Shown here: positions 32,330-38,060 of the stretch, in pieces | How positions within the stretch are numbered: position 1 is the stretch's first letter | Layout of the letters: every line of letters starts with the position of its first letter | Assembly (NCBI GenBank): GCA_012518125.1 | Contig: JAAYTF010000035.1 | Span: forward strand, 1 to 38,060 | Source: Bacilli bacterium | Lineage (GTDB): Bacteria; Bacillota; Bacilli; Bacillales; Amphibacillaceae | Direction of reading: 5' to 3' | Length of the DNA: 38,060 nt | Program-made: the position numbers and the translations under genes | Notes under the pieces: generated by a model | What the model was told of the DNA's origin: nothing | Databases searched by the model: none | Seen by the model: the letters and a program-made list of their open reading frames with translations, nothing else

Positions 32330-33312
32330 TCGAATCCTTTCACCCCCGTGATGGCTTTCAACAAATCGGCCGCATGGACGTAGCCGATCACTTTCTCATC
32401 TTTCCGTTTTACTTCTAGGGCATGTTTGTCCTCTTTCTCCAAAAGACGGACCGCTTCCTTGATCGATGCCGTGTCGAGGACGGAAGTGTACGGCTCGATT
32501 GGATTGCGTTTGAAGACGTGTTTAAATTCACGGATCGGCCTTTCTGCAACCGGCCACATATTTTCGAGCCGTTTTTCACCGATAAATTCACGGACGAAAG
32601 CATTTTTCTGCCGTTTGATCAGTTCTTCCGGCATTGCCATTTGTTCGATTTTTCCATCGCGCATGATGATGATGTAATCGGCGATATCGAGCGCTTCATC
32701 CATATCGTGCGTGACAAAAACGATCGTTTTATGAATTTTTTGCTGCAACAATTTCAGTTCATGTTGCAATTGTTCCCGGCTGATCGGGTCGAGCGCGGAA
32801 AACGGCTCATCCATCAAAATGATGTCCGGATCGCCGGCAAGCGCCCGGATGACGCCGACACGCTGCTGCTGTCCGCCGGAAAGTTCGACGGGATATTTGT
32901 GCATGTATGTTTCGGGGGGCAAATTGACCATTTCCAAAAGTTCCTGCACCCGCTGTTTCGTCTTTTTTTTGTCCCAGCCGAGCAAATTCGGCACGAGAGC
33001 GATATTTTCTTCGATCGTCATATGCGGGATGAGCCCGATTTGTTGAATCACATAGCCGATCGATCGCCTCAGTTCGACGACGTTCATTTTACTTACCGGT
33101 TTATCGTCGATGAACACTTCGCCTTCCGTCGGATTTTCCAAGCGGTTGATCATCCGCATCAACGTCGTTTTCCCGCTTCCTGAGGGGCCGATAATGACGG
33201 TCAGCTTATTTTTTGGTATGTCAACCGTGATGTTTTTAAGGGCTTCCGTTCCGTCTTTGAAACGTTTCGTTACCCTTTCAAAGCGAATAATTTTTCCCAC
33301 TCCCTTGTCCAC
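32326..33312 (-). CDS. Osmolyte/quaternary-amine ABC transporter ATP-binding protein
   Basis: Up to 328 residues. Walker A IGPSGSGKTTLMRMINRL, Q loop VIQQIGLIPHMT, signature LSGGQQQRVGVIRAL, Walker B DIILMDEPFSALD and switch histidine VTHDMDEAL. It aligns with OpuCA/OpuBA. After the nucleotide-binding domain only one CBS-like motif remains (TASIKEAVRLLEKEDKHALE, then VIGYVHAADLLKAI), where OpuCA has a tandem pair. The start is doubtful. GTG at 33312 and GTG at 33300 have no spaced ribosome site. An ATT at 33291, eight bases after GGGAG, would give M-I-R-F-E-R-V-T-K-R-F, the normal family start. Confidence 0.88.
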   Translation of the reverse strand: MDKGVGKIIRFERVTKRFKDGTEALKNITVDIPKNKLTVIIGPSGSGKTTLMRMINRLENPTEGEVFIDDKPVSKMNVVELRRSIGYVIQQIGLIPHMTIEENIALVPNLLGWDKKKTKQRVQELLEMVNLPPETYMHKYPVELSGGQQQRVGVIRALAGDPDIILMDEPFSALDPISREQLQHELKLLQQKIHKTIVFVTHDMDEALDIADYIIIMRDGKIEQMAMPEELIKRQKNAFVREFIGEKRLENMWPVAERPIREFKHVFKRNPIEPYTSVLDTASIKEAVRLLEKEDKHALEVKRKDEKVIGYVHAADLLKAITGVKGFE

Positions 33313-33342
33313 TACAATTTTTAACCATTTTATTAAAAAATG

Positions 33343-33391
33343 GGGAAAATAAAAACCATAGTGTCTTATTTTGTCAAAGACGACTATGGTT
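33343..33391 (-). terminator. Terminator or leader attenuator between deoB and the transporter operon
   Basis: AACCATAGT / ACTATGGTT (33354-33362, 33383-33391) with an inner GTCTT/AAGAC stem is followed by TTTTTATTTT on the minus strand. It could end the xerD-deoB transcript. Because a promoter-like element lies just upstream of it, it could also act as an attenuator in the leader of the transporter mRNA. A second hairpin, CCATTTT-TTAAT-AAAATGG, follows at 33325-33343. Confidence 0.75.
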
Positions 33392-33398
33392 GAACGTT

Positions 33399-33427
33399 AT
33401 TGTAACATATCCAACATGATATATCAT
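33399..33427 (-). promoter_or_regulatory. Extended -10 promoter with a 12-bp palindrome upstream of the transporter operon
   Basis: TGTTACAAT on the minus strand is an extended -10 (hexamer 33399-33404) with a start near 33392. ATGATATATCAT (33416-33427) is a perfect palindrome covering the -35 position, as expected for a repressor operator. Bacillus opu operons are repressed by GbsR-type proteins, so a similar regulator is a reasonable guess. Confidence 0.5.
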
Positions 33428-33467
33428 TAATTTTTAACAAATTTTCGGCTCGTTGTCAACCTGCCTT

Positions 33468-34646
33468 TTATTTTATATCGGATAAGAAGCTTTGACCGAA
33501 CGGGGGCATTTGGACGTTGAAGTTGTCGGCGATCGTTGCGCCGACATCGGCGAATGTATCCCGGACTTGCCATTTTCGGCCCAACCCAATGCTAGGCGTA
33601 TATACCAACAGCGGCACGTATTCCCGTGTATGGTCGGTGCCGTGAAACGTCGGGTCGTTGCCGTGATCGGCGGTAATCATGACTAAATCATTTTTGTTGG
33701 CGATTGGCAAGAAGTTTGCCAATTGCTCATCGAAACGTTCAAGCGCCTTTTTATACCCTTCCGGATTGCGGCGATGACCGTACTTTGAGTCAAAATCTAC
33801 TAAATTCAAAAAACATAATCCGGAAAAATCTTTCTTTGCCACATCCATCAGCTTGTCCATCCCATCATCGTTGTCTTTCGACTTGATCGCTTCGGTGATG
33901 CCTTCGCCGTCAAAAATGTCGTAAATTTTGCCGATGGAAATGACATCAAAGCCGGCATCTTGCAAGAAATTCAACACCGTCGGCTGAAAAGGTTTCACCG
34001 CATAATCTTTGCGGTTTTCCGTTCGGACGAATGCCCCGGGTTTTCCGATGAACGGTCTTGCGATGACGCGGCCTACCAAATAAGGCTCCTTTAACGTCAA
34101 CTCTCTTGCCATCTCAGAAATTCGGTACAATTCGTCAAGCGGGACGATGTCTTCGTGGGCGGCAATCTGCAAAACCGAATCCGCCGACGTATAAACGATG
34201 ATGGCGCCCGTTTCCATATGTTCCAAACCCAGTTCTTCGATGATTTTCGTCCCGGAAGCGACTTTGTTGCCGATCACTTTCCGCTTTGTGCGGCGTTCGA
34301 GTTCAGCGATCAACGATTCGGGAAATCCGTCCGGAAACGTGCGGAACGGCTCGGTGATGCGGAGCCCCATCAACTCCCAATGTCCGGTCATCGTATCTTT
34401 GCCAACGGAAGCTTCCTGCATTTTCGTGTAGAACGCTTTCGGTTCGTCCACTTTTTTTACCCCTTCGATCGGGGCGATGTTGCCCAATCCTAACGCTTCT
34501 AACTGCGGCAATTCGAGGCCGCCCGCCCATTTTGCAAGATTGCCGAGCGTATTTGCCCCTTCATCGCCGTATAATCCTGCATCCGGCGCTTCGCCGATTC
34601 CGACTGAATCAAGCACGATGAGGAAAACGCGTTTAAATCGATTCAT
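33468..34646 (-). CDS. deoB: Phosphopentomutase
   Basis: 392 residues of the alkaline-phosphatase-like metalloenzyme superfamily. The metal ligand D13 is in [16 protein letters not shown] and the catalytic phospho-threonine T85 in [14 protein letters not shown]. Late metal ligands are in [20 protein letters not shown]. It interconverts (deoxy)ribose 1-phosphate and 5-phosphate in nucleoside salvage and works downstream of Pdp. AAGGAG lies 11 bases before the ATG. It follows xerD by 15 bp, as drm follows ripX in B. subtilis; the purine nucleoside phosphorylase gene normally next is not here. Confidence 0.96.
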   Translation of the reverse strand: MNRFKRVFLIVLDSVGIGEAPDAGLYGDEGANTLGNLAKWAGGLELPQLEALGLGNIAPIEGVKKVDEPKAFYTKMQEASVGKDTMTGHWELMGLRITEPFRTFPDGFPESLIAELERRTKRKVIGNKVASGTKIIEELGLEHMETGAIIVYTSADSVLQIAAHEDIVPLDELYRISEMARELTLKEPYLVGRVIARPFIGKPGAFVRTENRKDYAVKPFQPTVLNFLQDAGFDVISIGKIYDIFDGEGITEAIKSKDNDDGMDKLMDVAKKDFSGLCFLNLVDFDSKYGHRRNPEGYKKALERFDEQLANFLPIANKNDLVMITADHGNDPTFHGTDHTREYVPLLVYTPSIGLGRKWQVRDTFADVGATIADNFNVQMPPFGQSFLSDIK

Positions 34647-34661
34647 CTTTGCTTTAGCTCC

Positions 34662-35564
34662 TTACTTCTTTTTTTGCGCACGTGGATGAAACTGTTTGTA
34701 AGCATCTTTCAATCTCGTCTTGGAAACGTGGGTGTATATTTGTGTCGTCGAAATGTCCGAATGGCCCAACATTTCTTGAACCGAACGCAAATCGGCACCA
34801 TTTTCCAGCAAATGCGTGGCAAACGAATGGCGTAGCGTATGCGGGGTGATCTCTTTGTTCAACCCTTGTTCGCGGGCGATTTTTTTGATCAGCTTCCAAA
34901 ATCCTTGGCGGCTGATCGGTTTGCCATGATGATTCACAAAGAGTTTCGTTTCATGCGGATTTTTTTTCACCAACACCGGGCGCGCGTGGCGCAAATATGT
35001 CTCCATTGCTTCGATCGCCACTTTGCCGATTGGGACGATCCTTTCTTTGCTCCCTTTTCCGACACTGCGGACAAACCCCATCGACAAATGGATGTCGTTC
35101 ATCTCCAAGTTGATGAGCTCGGAAACTCTGAGCCCCGTTGCATACAAAAGCTCCAACATCGCTTTGTTGCGGATGGAAAGCGGCGAATCTTCCTTTATAT
35201 CCAGCAATTTTTCCACTTCGCCGACGGAAAGCACGTCAGGCAGCGTGCGCCCTTTTTTCGGAATTTCAATATGGATGCTGACGTCGGTGGAGACGATTTG
35301 GTCGTTTGTCAAAAATTGATGAAATGAACGGATGGACGAAATCATCCGGGAAATGGAAGCTGTGGAACGGTCTTTTTCCTTCAACGTTTGCAAAAATTGA
35401 ATAATATGATGCCTGTCCACTTCATTCCAGTCTTTGATCTGTTTCGACTTGATAAACTCCAAATATTGCAATAAATCGCGGCGATACGAAAGAATCGTAT
35501 TTTCCGCCAAACCTCGTTCGATCTTTAAGTAGTGCAAATAATCGGTCAATGCTTCATTGAGCAT
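34662..35564 (-). CDS. xerD: Tyrosine recombinase XerD
   Basis: 300 residues from the ATG at 35564, six to seven bases after AGGAGA; the ATG at 35570 overlaps that site. An N-terminal core-binding SAM-like domain (1-100) precedes the catalytic domain with the full set R146, K170, H242, R245, H268 and nucleophile Y277 ([42 protein letters not shown]). With a XerC/CodV partner it resolves chromosome dimers at dif. It overlaps the end of yqzK or abuts it. Confidence 0.95.
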   Translation of the reverse strand: MLNEALTDYLHYLKIERGLAENTILSYRRDLLQYLEFIKSKQIKDWNEVDRHHIIQFLQTLKEKDRSTASISRMISSIRSFHQFLTNDQIVSTDVSIHIEIPKKGRTLPDVLSVGEVEKLLDIKEDSPLSIRNKAMLELLYATGLRVSELINLEMNDIHLSMGFVRSVGKGSKERIVPIGKVAIEAMETYLRHARPVLVKKNPHETKLFVNHHGKPISRQGFWKLIKKIAREQGLNKEITPHTLRHSFATHLLENGADLRSVQEMLGHSDISTTQIYTHVSKTRLKDAYKQFHPRAQKKK

Positions 35565-35566
35565 CC

Positions 35567-35773
35567 TCATTCTCCTATTCGTAAAAAATCGTACAAATGA
35601 TCGATGATGTCATGTTCCTCCAAAAACACTTTCACCGCTGTTCCTTCCGGTTCATCGTAACGATGGTAGTAATCGTATTCATAATGAATCGCCCGTAACG
35701 CCAAATAAAATAACAATGTACAGCACAAAAATAAAATACATAGTTTAAAGATGTTGAAAATGTAGCGTCGCAT
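35567..35773 (-). CDS. yqzK: YqzK, small membrane protein (DUF4227)
   Basis: 68 residues from the ATG at 35773 (AAAGGG eight bases upstream; the ATG at 35779 is too close to it). One helix ([17 protein letters not shown]) is followed by a charged soluble tail ([20 protein letters not shown]). Position between fur and xerD and length match B. subtilis YqzK, of unknown function. Confidence 0.85.
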   Translation of the reverse strand: MRRYIFNIFKLCILFLCCTLLFYLALRAIHYEYDYYHRYDEPEGTAVKVFLEEHDIIDHLYDFLRIGE

Positions 35774-35843
35774 CGGCATATCCCTTTCTGCTTAGAGCGT
35801 TTTATTAGAAAGATATGCCAAACGGACAAAAAAATATACGTGC

Positions 35844-35895
35844 GTGAAAAGAATTTCACACCTCTACTATATTATTGCAAAACGCTGTTCGTCAA
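35844..35895 (-). promoter_or_regulatory. Sigma-A promoter and inverted-repeat operator for yqzK-xerD-deoB
   Basis: TTGACG (35890-35895), an 18-bp spacer and TATAGT (35866-35871) on the minus strand give a start near 35859. Starting at that point is GTGAAA-AGAA-TTTCAC (35844-35859). Read on the minus strand, the 14-bp core TGAAATTCTTTTCA fits the CcpA cre consensus TGWAANCGNTWWCA except for the central CG. Confidence 0.55.
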
Positions 35896-35925
35896 CTTCA
35901 CATCGCCCGGTGGCATTTGAACCAA

Positions 35926-35963
35926 ATGAAAAAGTTCCTCTTTTAGTCAAAAAGAAGAACTTT
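35926..35963 (-). terminator. Terminator after fur
   Basis: A 14-bp stem with one G-U pair (35931-35944, 35950-35963; 5-nt loop) is followed by a short T-run on the minus strand, just past the fur stop. Confidence 0.85.
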
Positions 35964-35967
35964 CGCC

Positions 35968-36441
35968 TTAATCTATTTTAACTTTTTTGCGTGATTTCAA
36001 CGCCGCTTCTTGACAGTTTTTACAGACGCCATGGAATGTCAAACGATGATCCTTTACACGAAATTGCCACTTTTCTTCAACAATTTTTTCAACATCGACC
36101 AACAAATCTTCAATGATTTCTTCCACCGAACCACATTCCATACAAACTAAATGATGGTGGAAATGGTCGATGCCTTCTTTACGTAAATCATAACGGGCTA
36201 CTCCATCGCCAAAGTTAATCTTATCGACGATCCCTAATTCCGTTAATAAATCGAGTGTCCGATACACGGTCGCTAAACCGATTTCGGGCGCTTTCTCTTT
36301 CACAAGCAAAAACACTTCTTCCGCGCTTAAATGATCTTCTTCCCGTTCCAACAAAACAGTTAATGTCGCCTCGCGCTGCGGTGTCAGCTTATATCCTTGT
36401 GCATGGAGTTCCTTTTTTATTTGGTTGATTCGCTGTCTCAT
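35968..36441 (-). CDS. fur: Ferric uptake regulator Fur
   Basis: 157 residues from the ATG at 36441 (GGGGG upstream); the in-frame reading to 36495 runs back over the promoter. A winged-helix DNA-binding domain (YKLTPQREATLTVLL, APEIGLATVYRTLDLLTELG) precedes the dimerisation domain. Metal ligands are visible in DHFHHHLVCMECG (H93, H95-97, C100, C103) and GVCKNCQE (C140, C143). It represses iron uptake genes when loaded with Fe(II). Its place between spoIIM and yqzK-xerD matches the fur paralogue of the Fur/PerR/Zur set in B. subtilis. Confidence 0.94.
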   Translation of the reverse strand: MRQRINQIKKELHAQGYKLTPQREATLTVLLEREEDHLSAEEVFLLVKEKAPEIGLATVYRTLDLLTELGIVDKINFGDGVARYDLRKEGIDHFHHHLVCMECGSVEEIIEDLLVDVEKIVEEKWQFRVKDHRLTFHGVCKNCQEAALKSRKKVKID

Positions 36442-36466
36442 GGAAATACCCCCATCTTCAATTCTT

Positions 36467-36495
36467 ATTATATGTTTCCATGAAACAACTGTCAA
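36467..36495 (-). promoter_or_regulatory. Consensus sigma-A promoter of fur with operator in the spacer
   Basis: TTGACA (36490-36495), exactly 17 bp, TATAAT (36467-36472): a perfect promoter. The spacer holds the inverted repeat TGTTTC-CAT-GAAACA (36473-36487). A perfect promoter with a palindrome between its elements suggests strong repression. Confidence 0.85.
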
Positions 36496-36544
36496 AGTAA
36501 AATCATTTTAATTTGATAAAAATTCGCAAAAAAATGAAATCGGT

Positions 36545-37180
36545 TCATTGATTGAACGATTGGACCGTGATTTTGAACGCCTCATAACTGACGAACGTTT
36601 CCAACAACGAGCCGAACAAAGCGGTGATGCACAATGCGATGAACACCGTAACGTATTGTAAAAACGGCTTTGTTATCGAGATGGTGGAAGACCTGGCGAT
36701 AATTTTTTGAAACAGTAATAAGGAAAATATATTCGCCATGCTGGCCGCAACGATGTAAACCGGGATGATGATCACGTTTTGCGGCGCAATCGATACGGTC
36801 GCCAATATGAGCCCTTTCAATCCGAGTTGATTGACGATGAAACCGACGGAAAAACCGATGACGAGCCCTTTCAAAAACACGAGCAACCAAACAAGCGGCA
36901 GGCCGATGATCGTCAATCCTAACAAACCGAGCAAAATTAAATATTGCAAATGAAAAGTGAAACTTTTTTTGAACAAATCGATGCTGACGATCGGATCGCC
37001 TTCGTCAATCCGCTGAAAATATTGATTAATCTGGAAAAATAAATCTTGTTTCTGGACGAACGTCATCGAATTGACGACGATGGCGCCGAAAACGATGCCG
37101 GTAACGAGCAATGACGTCATGAACAAATAGACGGTGATGTTTGCTTTTACATGATCGACAAAAATTCGTTGATCCATCAA
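36545..37180 (-). CDS. spoIIM: Stage II sporulation protein M
   Basis: 211 residues with about five membrane helices. FGAIVVNSMTFVQKQDLFF and GFSVGFIVNQLGLKG, then SIAPQNVIIIPVYI, match SpoIIM of the SpoIID-SpoIIM-SpoIIP engulfment complex, where it localises the two peptidoglycan hydrolases to the septum. GGAGG lies 9 bases before a TTG (37180) and 12 before the next ATG (37177), so initiation at TTG is plausible. A sigma-E type promoter precedes it, as expected for mother-cell expression. Confidence 0.92.
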   Translation of the reverse strand: MMDQRIFVDHVKANITVYLFMTSLLVTGIVFGAIVVNSMTFVQKQDLFFQINQYFQRIDEGDPIVSIDLFKKSFTFHLQYLILLGLLGLTIIGLPLVWLLVFLKGLVIGFSVGFIVNQLGLKGLILATVSIAPQNVIIIPVYIVAASMANIFSLLLFQKIIARSSTISITKPFLQYVTVFIALCITALFGSLLETFVSYEAFKITVQSFNQ

Positions 37181-37211
37181 CTTCGTTATCCTCCAAAAAA
37201 CGTCGTAGTAA

Positions 37212-37241
37212 TATGTATGAAGGATAACCGGTTTTCATGCC
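37212..37241 (-). promoter_or_regulatory. Candidate sigma-E promoter for spoIIM
   Basis: GGCATGAA (37234-37241), a 14-bp spacer and CATACATA (37212-37219) on the minus strand. The -10 matches CATACAHT at 7 of 8 bases; the -35 is weaker. Confidence 0.5.
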
Positions 37242-37255
37242 AAAACTCGTCCAAA

Positions 37256-38060
37256 TTATTCGATGACCCGTCCGTATTTGCCGCCGCCGCCCGCATCGAT
37301 GGCAACTTTCCCGTTTCGCATGGCGATGATGGAAGCGGCGATTTTTTCCGAAACGACGCCCAACAATTGCTCGTAAGATGCGTGATGGATGACGTTCATT
37401 TCCGTTCCAAATTTCAAGAGCAACCGTTCCCGCGTCTTTTTGCCGAGTCCCGGTATATATTCCAAAGGTACTTGATAAATGTAAGGCGGGCGTTTCGGGC
37501 GTTCCGTCCGCTCTGATTTCAACTGTTGGATTCGGTCGTAGACCCCGTTTACAATCCGGGGCGAATGACACACCGGGCAATGTTGCGCTTCGAACGGTGC
37601 GGGGCGAAAACACGACTGGCATACGGTGCGATAATACTTTCCGAGGCGGGGATCCATTCCGTAGTTGGCGACGATGCCCCGGCCTCCTTGTCCGCGCAAA
37701 CTGAAGGCGAACTCTTGAAAATTGACATCTTTCAATTTTATTTTCTGATATTCCCTGCCGATTTTCAGCAACGAGTGGCTGTCCGAATTCGTCAAATACG
37801 TATAACGATGCAATTCTTTCACGTTGTCGGCCATGTGGGTATCGGAACTTAAGCCAAGTTCGATCGCGTCAATTTTTTCGGGATCGAGCACTTCAGCGAG
37901 CGACTTTTGCACGCCACGTCCATATAAACTTTTAAAAGGAGTAAAGACATGTGCCGGAATGAACAAACCTTCAAGCTCACGCGCCATCTTTTGCAGCGTC
38001 CGGCCGGTTTCGTAGACGCGTTGTGAACTTAAGCGGATATTTTTCATCCGGCGTTTAAGC
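37256..38060 (-). CDS. yqxK: Endonuclease Q family protein (YqxK), C-terminal part
   Basis: The reading frame stays open to the window edge, so about 268 C-terminal residues are visible. PHP-domain residues are in PAHVFTPFKSLYG, LGLSSDTHMAD and YLTNSDSHSLLKIGRE. A zinc finger (CQSCFRP, CPVCHSP) and a helix-hairpin-helix (LEYIPGLGKKTRERLLLKFG) follow. This is the EndoQ arrangement: nucleases that cut 5' of uracil, hypoxanthine or abasic sites. It occurs next to spoIIM in B. subtilis (YqxK). The N-terminal part lies outside the window; the internal ATG at 38047 is not the start. Confidence 0.88.
   Translation of the reverse strand, partial: LKRRMKNIRLSSQRVYETGRTLQKMARELEGLFIPAHVFTPFKSLYGRGVQKSLAEVLDPEKIDAIELGLSSDTHMADNVKELHRYTYLTNSDSHSLLKIGREYQKIKLKDVNFQEFAFSLRGQGGRGIVANYGMDPRLGKYYRTVCQSCFRPAPFEAQHCPVCHSPRIVNGVYDRIQQLKSERTERPKRPPYIYQVPLEYIPGLGKKTRERLLLKFGTEMNVIHHASYEQLLGVVSEKIAASIIAMRNGKVAIDAGGGGKYGRVIE

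Noticed and set aside
32422-33183. Long plus-strand open frame opposite the transporter ATPase
   Set aside because: The composition is odd (Phe/Asp/His rich), as expected of the antisense of a conserved ATPase; no ribosome site and no family match.
35844-35859. Second Rex site
   Set aside because: The half-sites GTGAA and TTCAC are 6 bp apart, not 4 as in the site at 13287-13304, so it does not fit Rex or FNR spacing.
37026-37622. 198-codon minus-strand frame spanning spoIIM and yqxK
   Set aside because: It crosses the end of one real gene and the start of another in a different frame, is Arg/His rich, and has no supporting signals.

Overview
This window looks like the chromosome of an endospore-forming member of the Bacillaceae (Firmicutes). 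Moderate-to-low G+C, strong AGGAGG-type ribosome binding sites, rho-independent terminators and a run of sporulation genes (sleB, spmAB/dacB, spoVA, spoIIA-sigF, dacF, spoIIM) all point that way. Gene order largely follows the Bacillus subtilis res/scp/spoVA/spoIIA/fur neighbourhood. The genus cannot be fixed from this sequence. Almost every gene is on the minus strand; the one exception is a tiny YjcZ-type sporulation ORF at 17099-17191. I saw no tRNA, rRNA, CRISPR array, insertion sequence or prophage.

Layout, in transcription order on the minus strand (right to left): endonuclease Q (partial), spoIIM, fur, yqzK-xerD-deoB, a three-gene betaine/choline-type ABC transporter, a gap holding a possible short repeat element, pdp, dacF, spoIIAA-spoIIAB-sigF, a three-gene WxL surface-protein cluster, a reduced spoVAA-spoVAB-spoVAF operon, lysA, ppiB with a small M50-like membrane metalloprotease, ribT, the YjcZ-type ORF (plus strand), scpA-scpB, dacB-spmA-spmB, rluB-resA-resB-resC-resD-resE, ypbB-recS-ypbD and a small membrane protein, ddl, gudB, and the start of sleB.

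How the genes work together: resA-resC mature c-type cytochromes and resD-resE sense respiratory status. scpAB organise the chromosome, and xerD resolves dimers. spoIIAA/AB/sigF switch on the forespore programme. Readable promoter sequences fit this: a sigma-H/0A-type site before spoIIAA, a sigma-F site before dacF, and sigma-E sites before dacB-spmAB and spoIIM. deoB and pdp form a nucleoside salvage pair now separated by the osmolyte transporter.

The parts least like the textbook neighbourhood are: (1) the WxL cluster wedged between sigF and spoVAA; (2) the spoVA operon without spoVAC, spoVAD and spoVAE; (3) a Rex/Fnr-like palindrome upstream of rluB-res; (4) the ABC transporter with a palindromic promoter, a leader hairpin and possibly an AUU start; (5) a possible 230-bp repeat element before pdp; (6) the mini M50 protease coupled to ppiB. 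The best candidate for an under-described system is the WxL cluster embedded in the forespore gene block.
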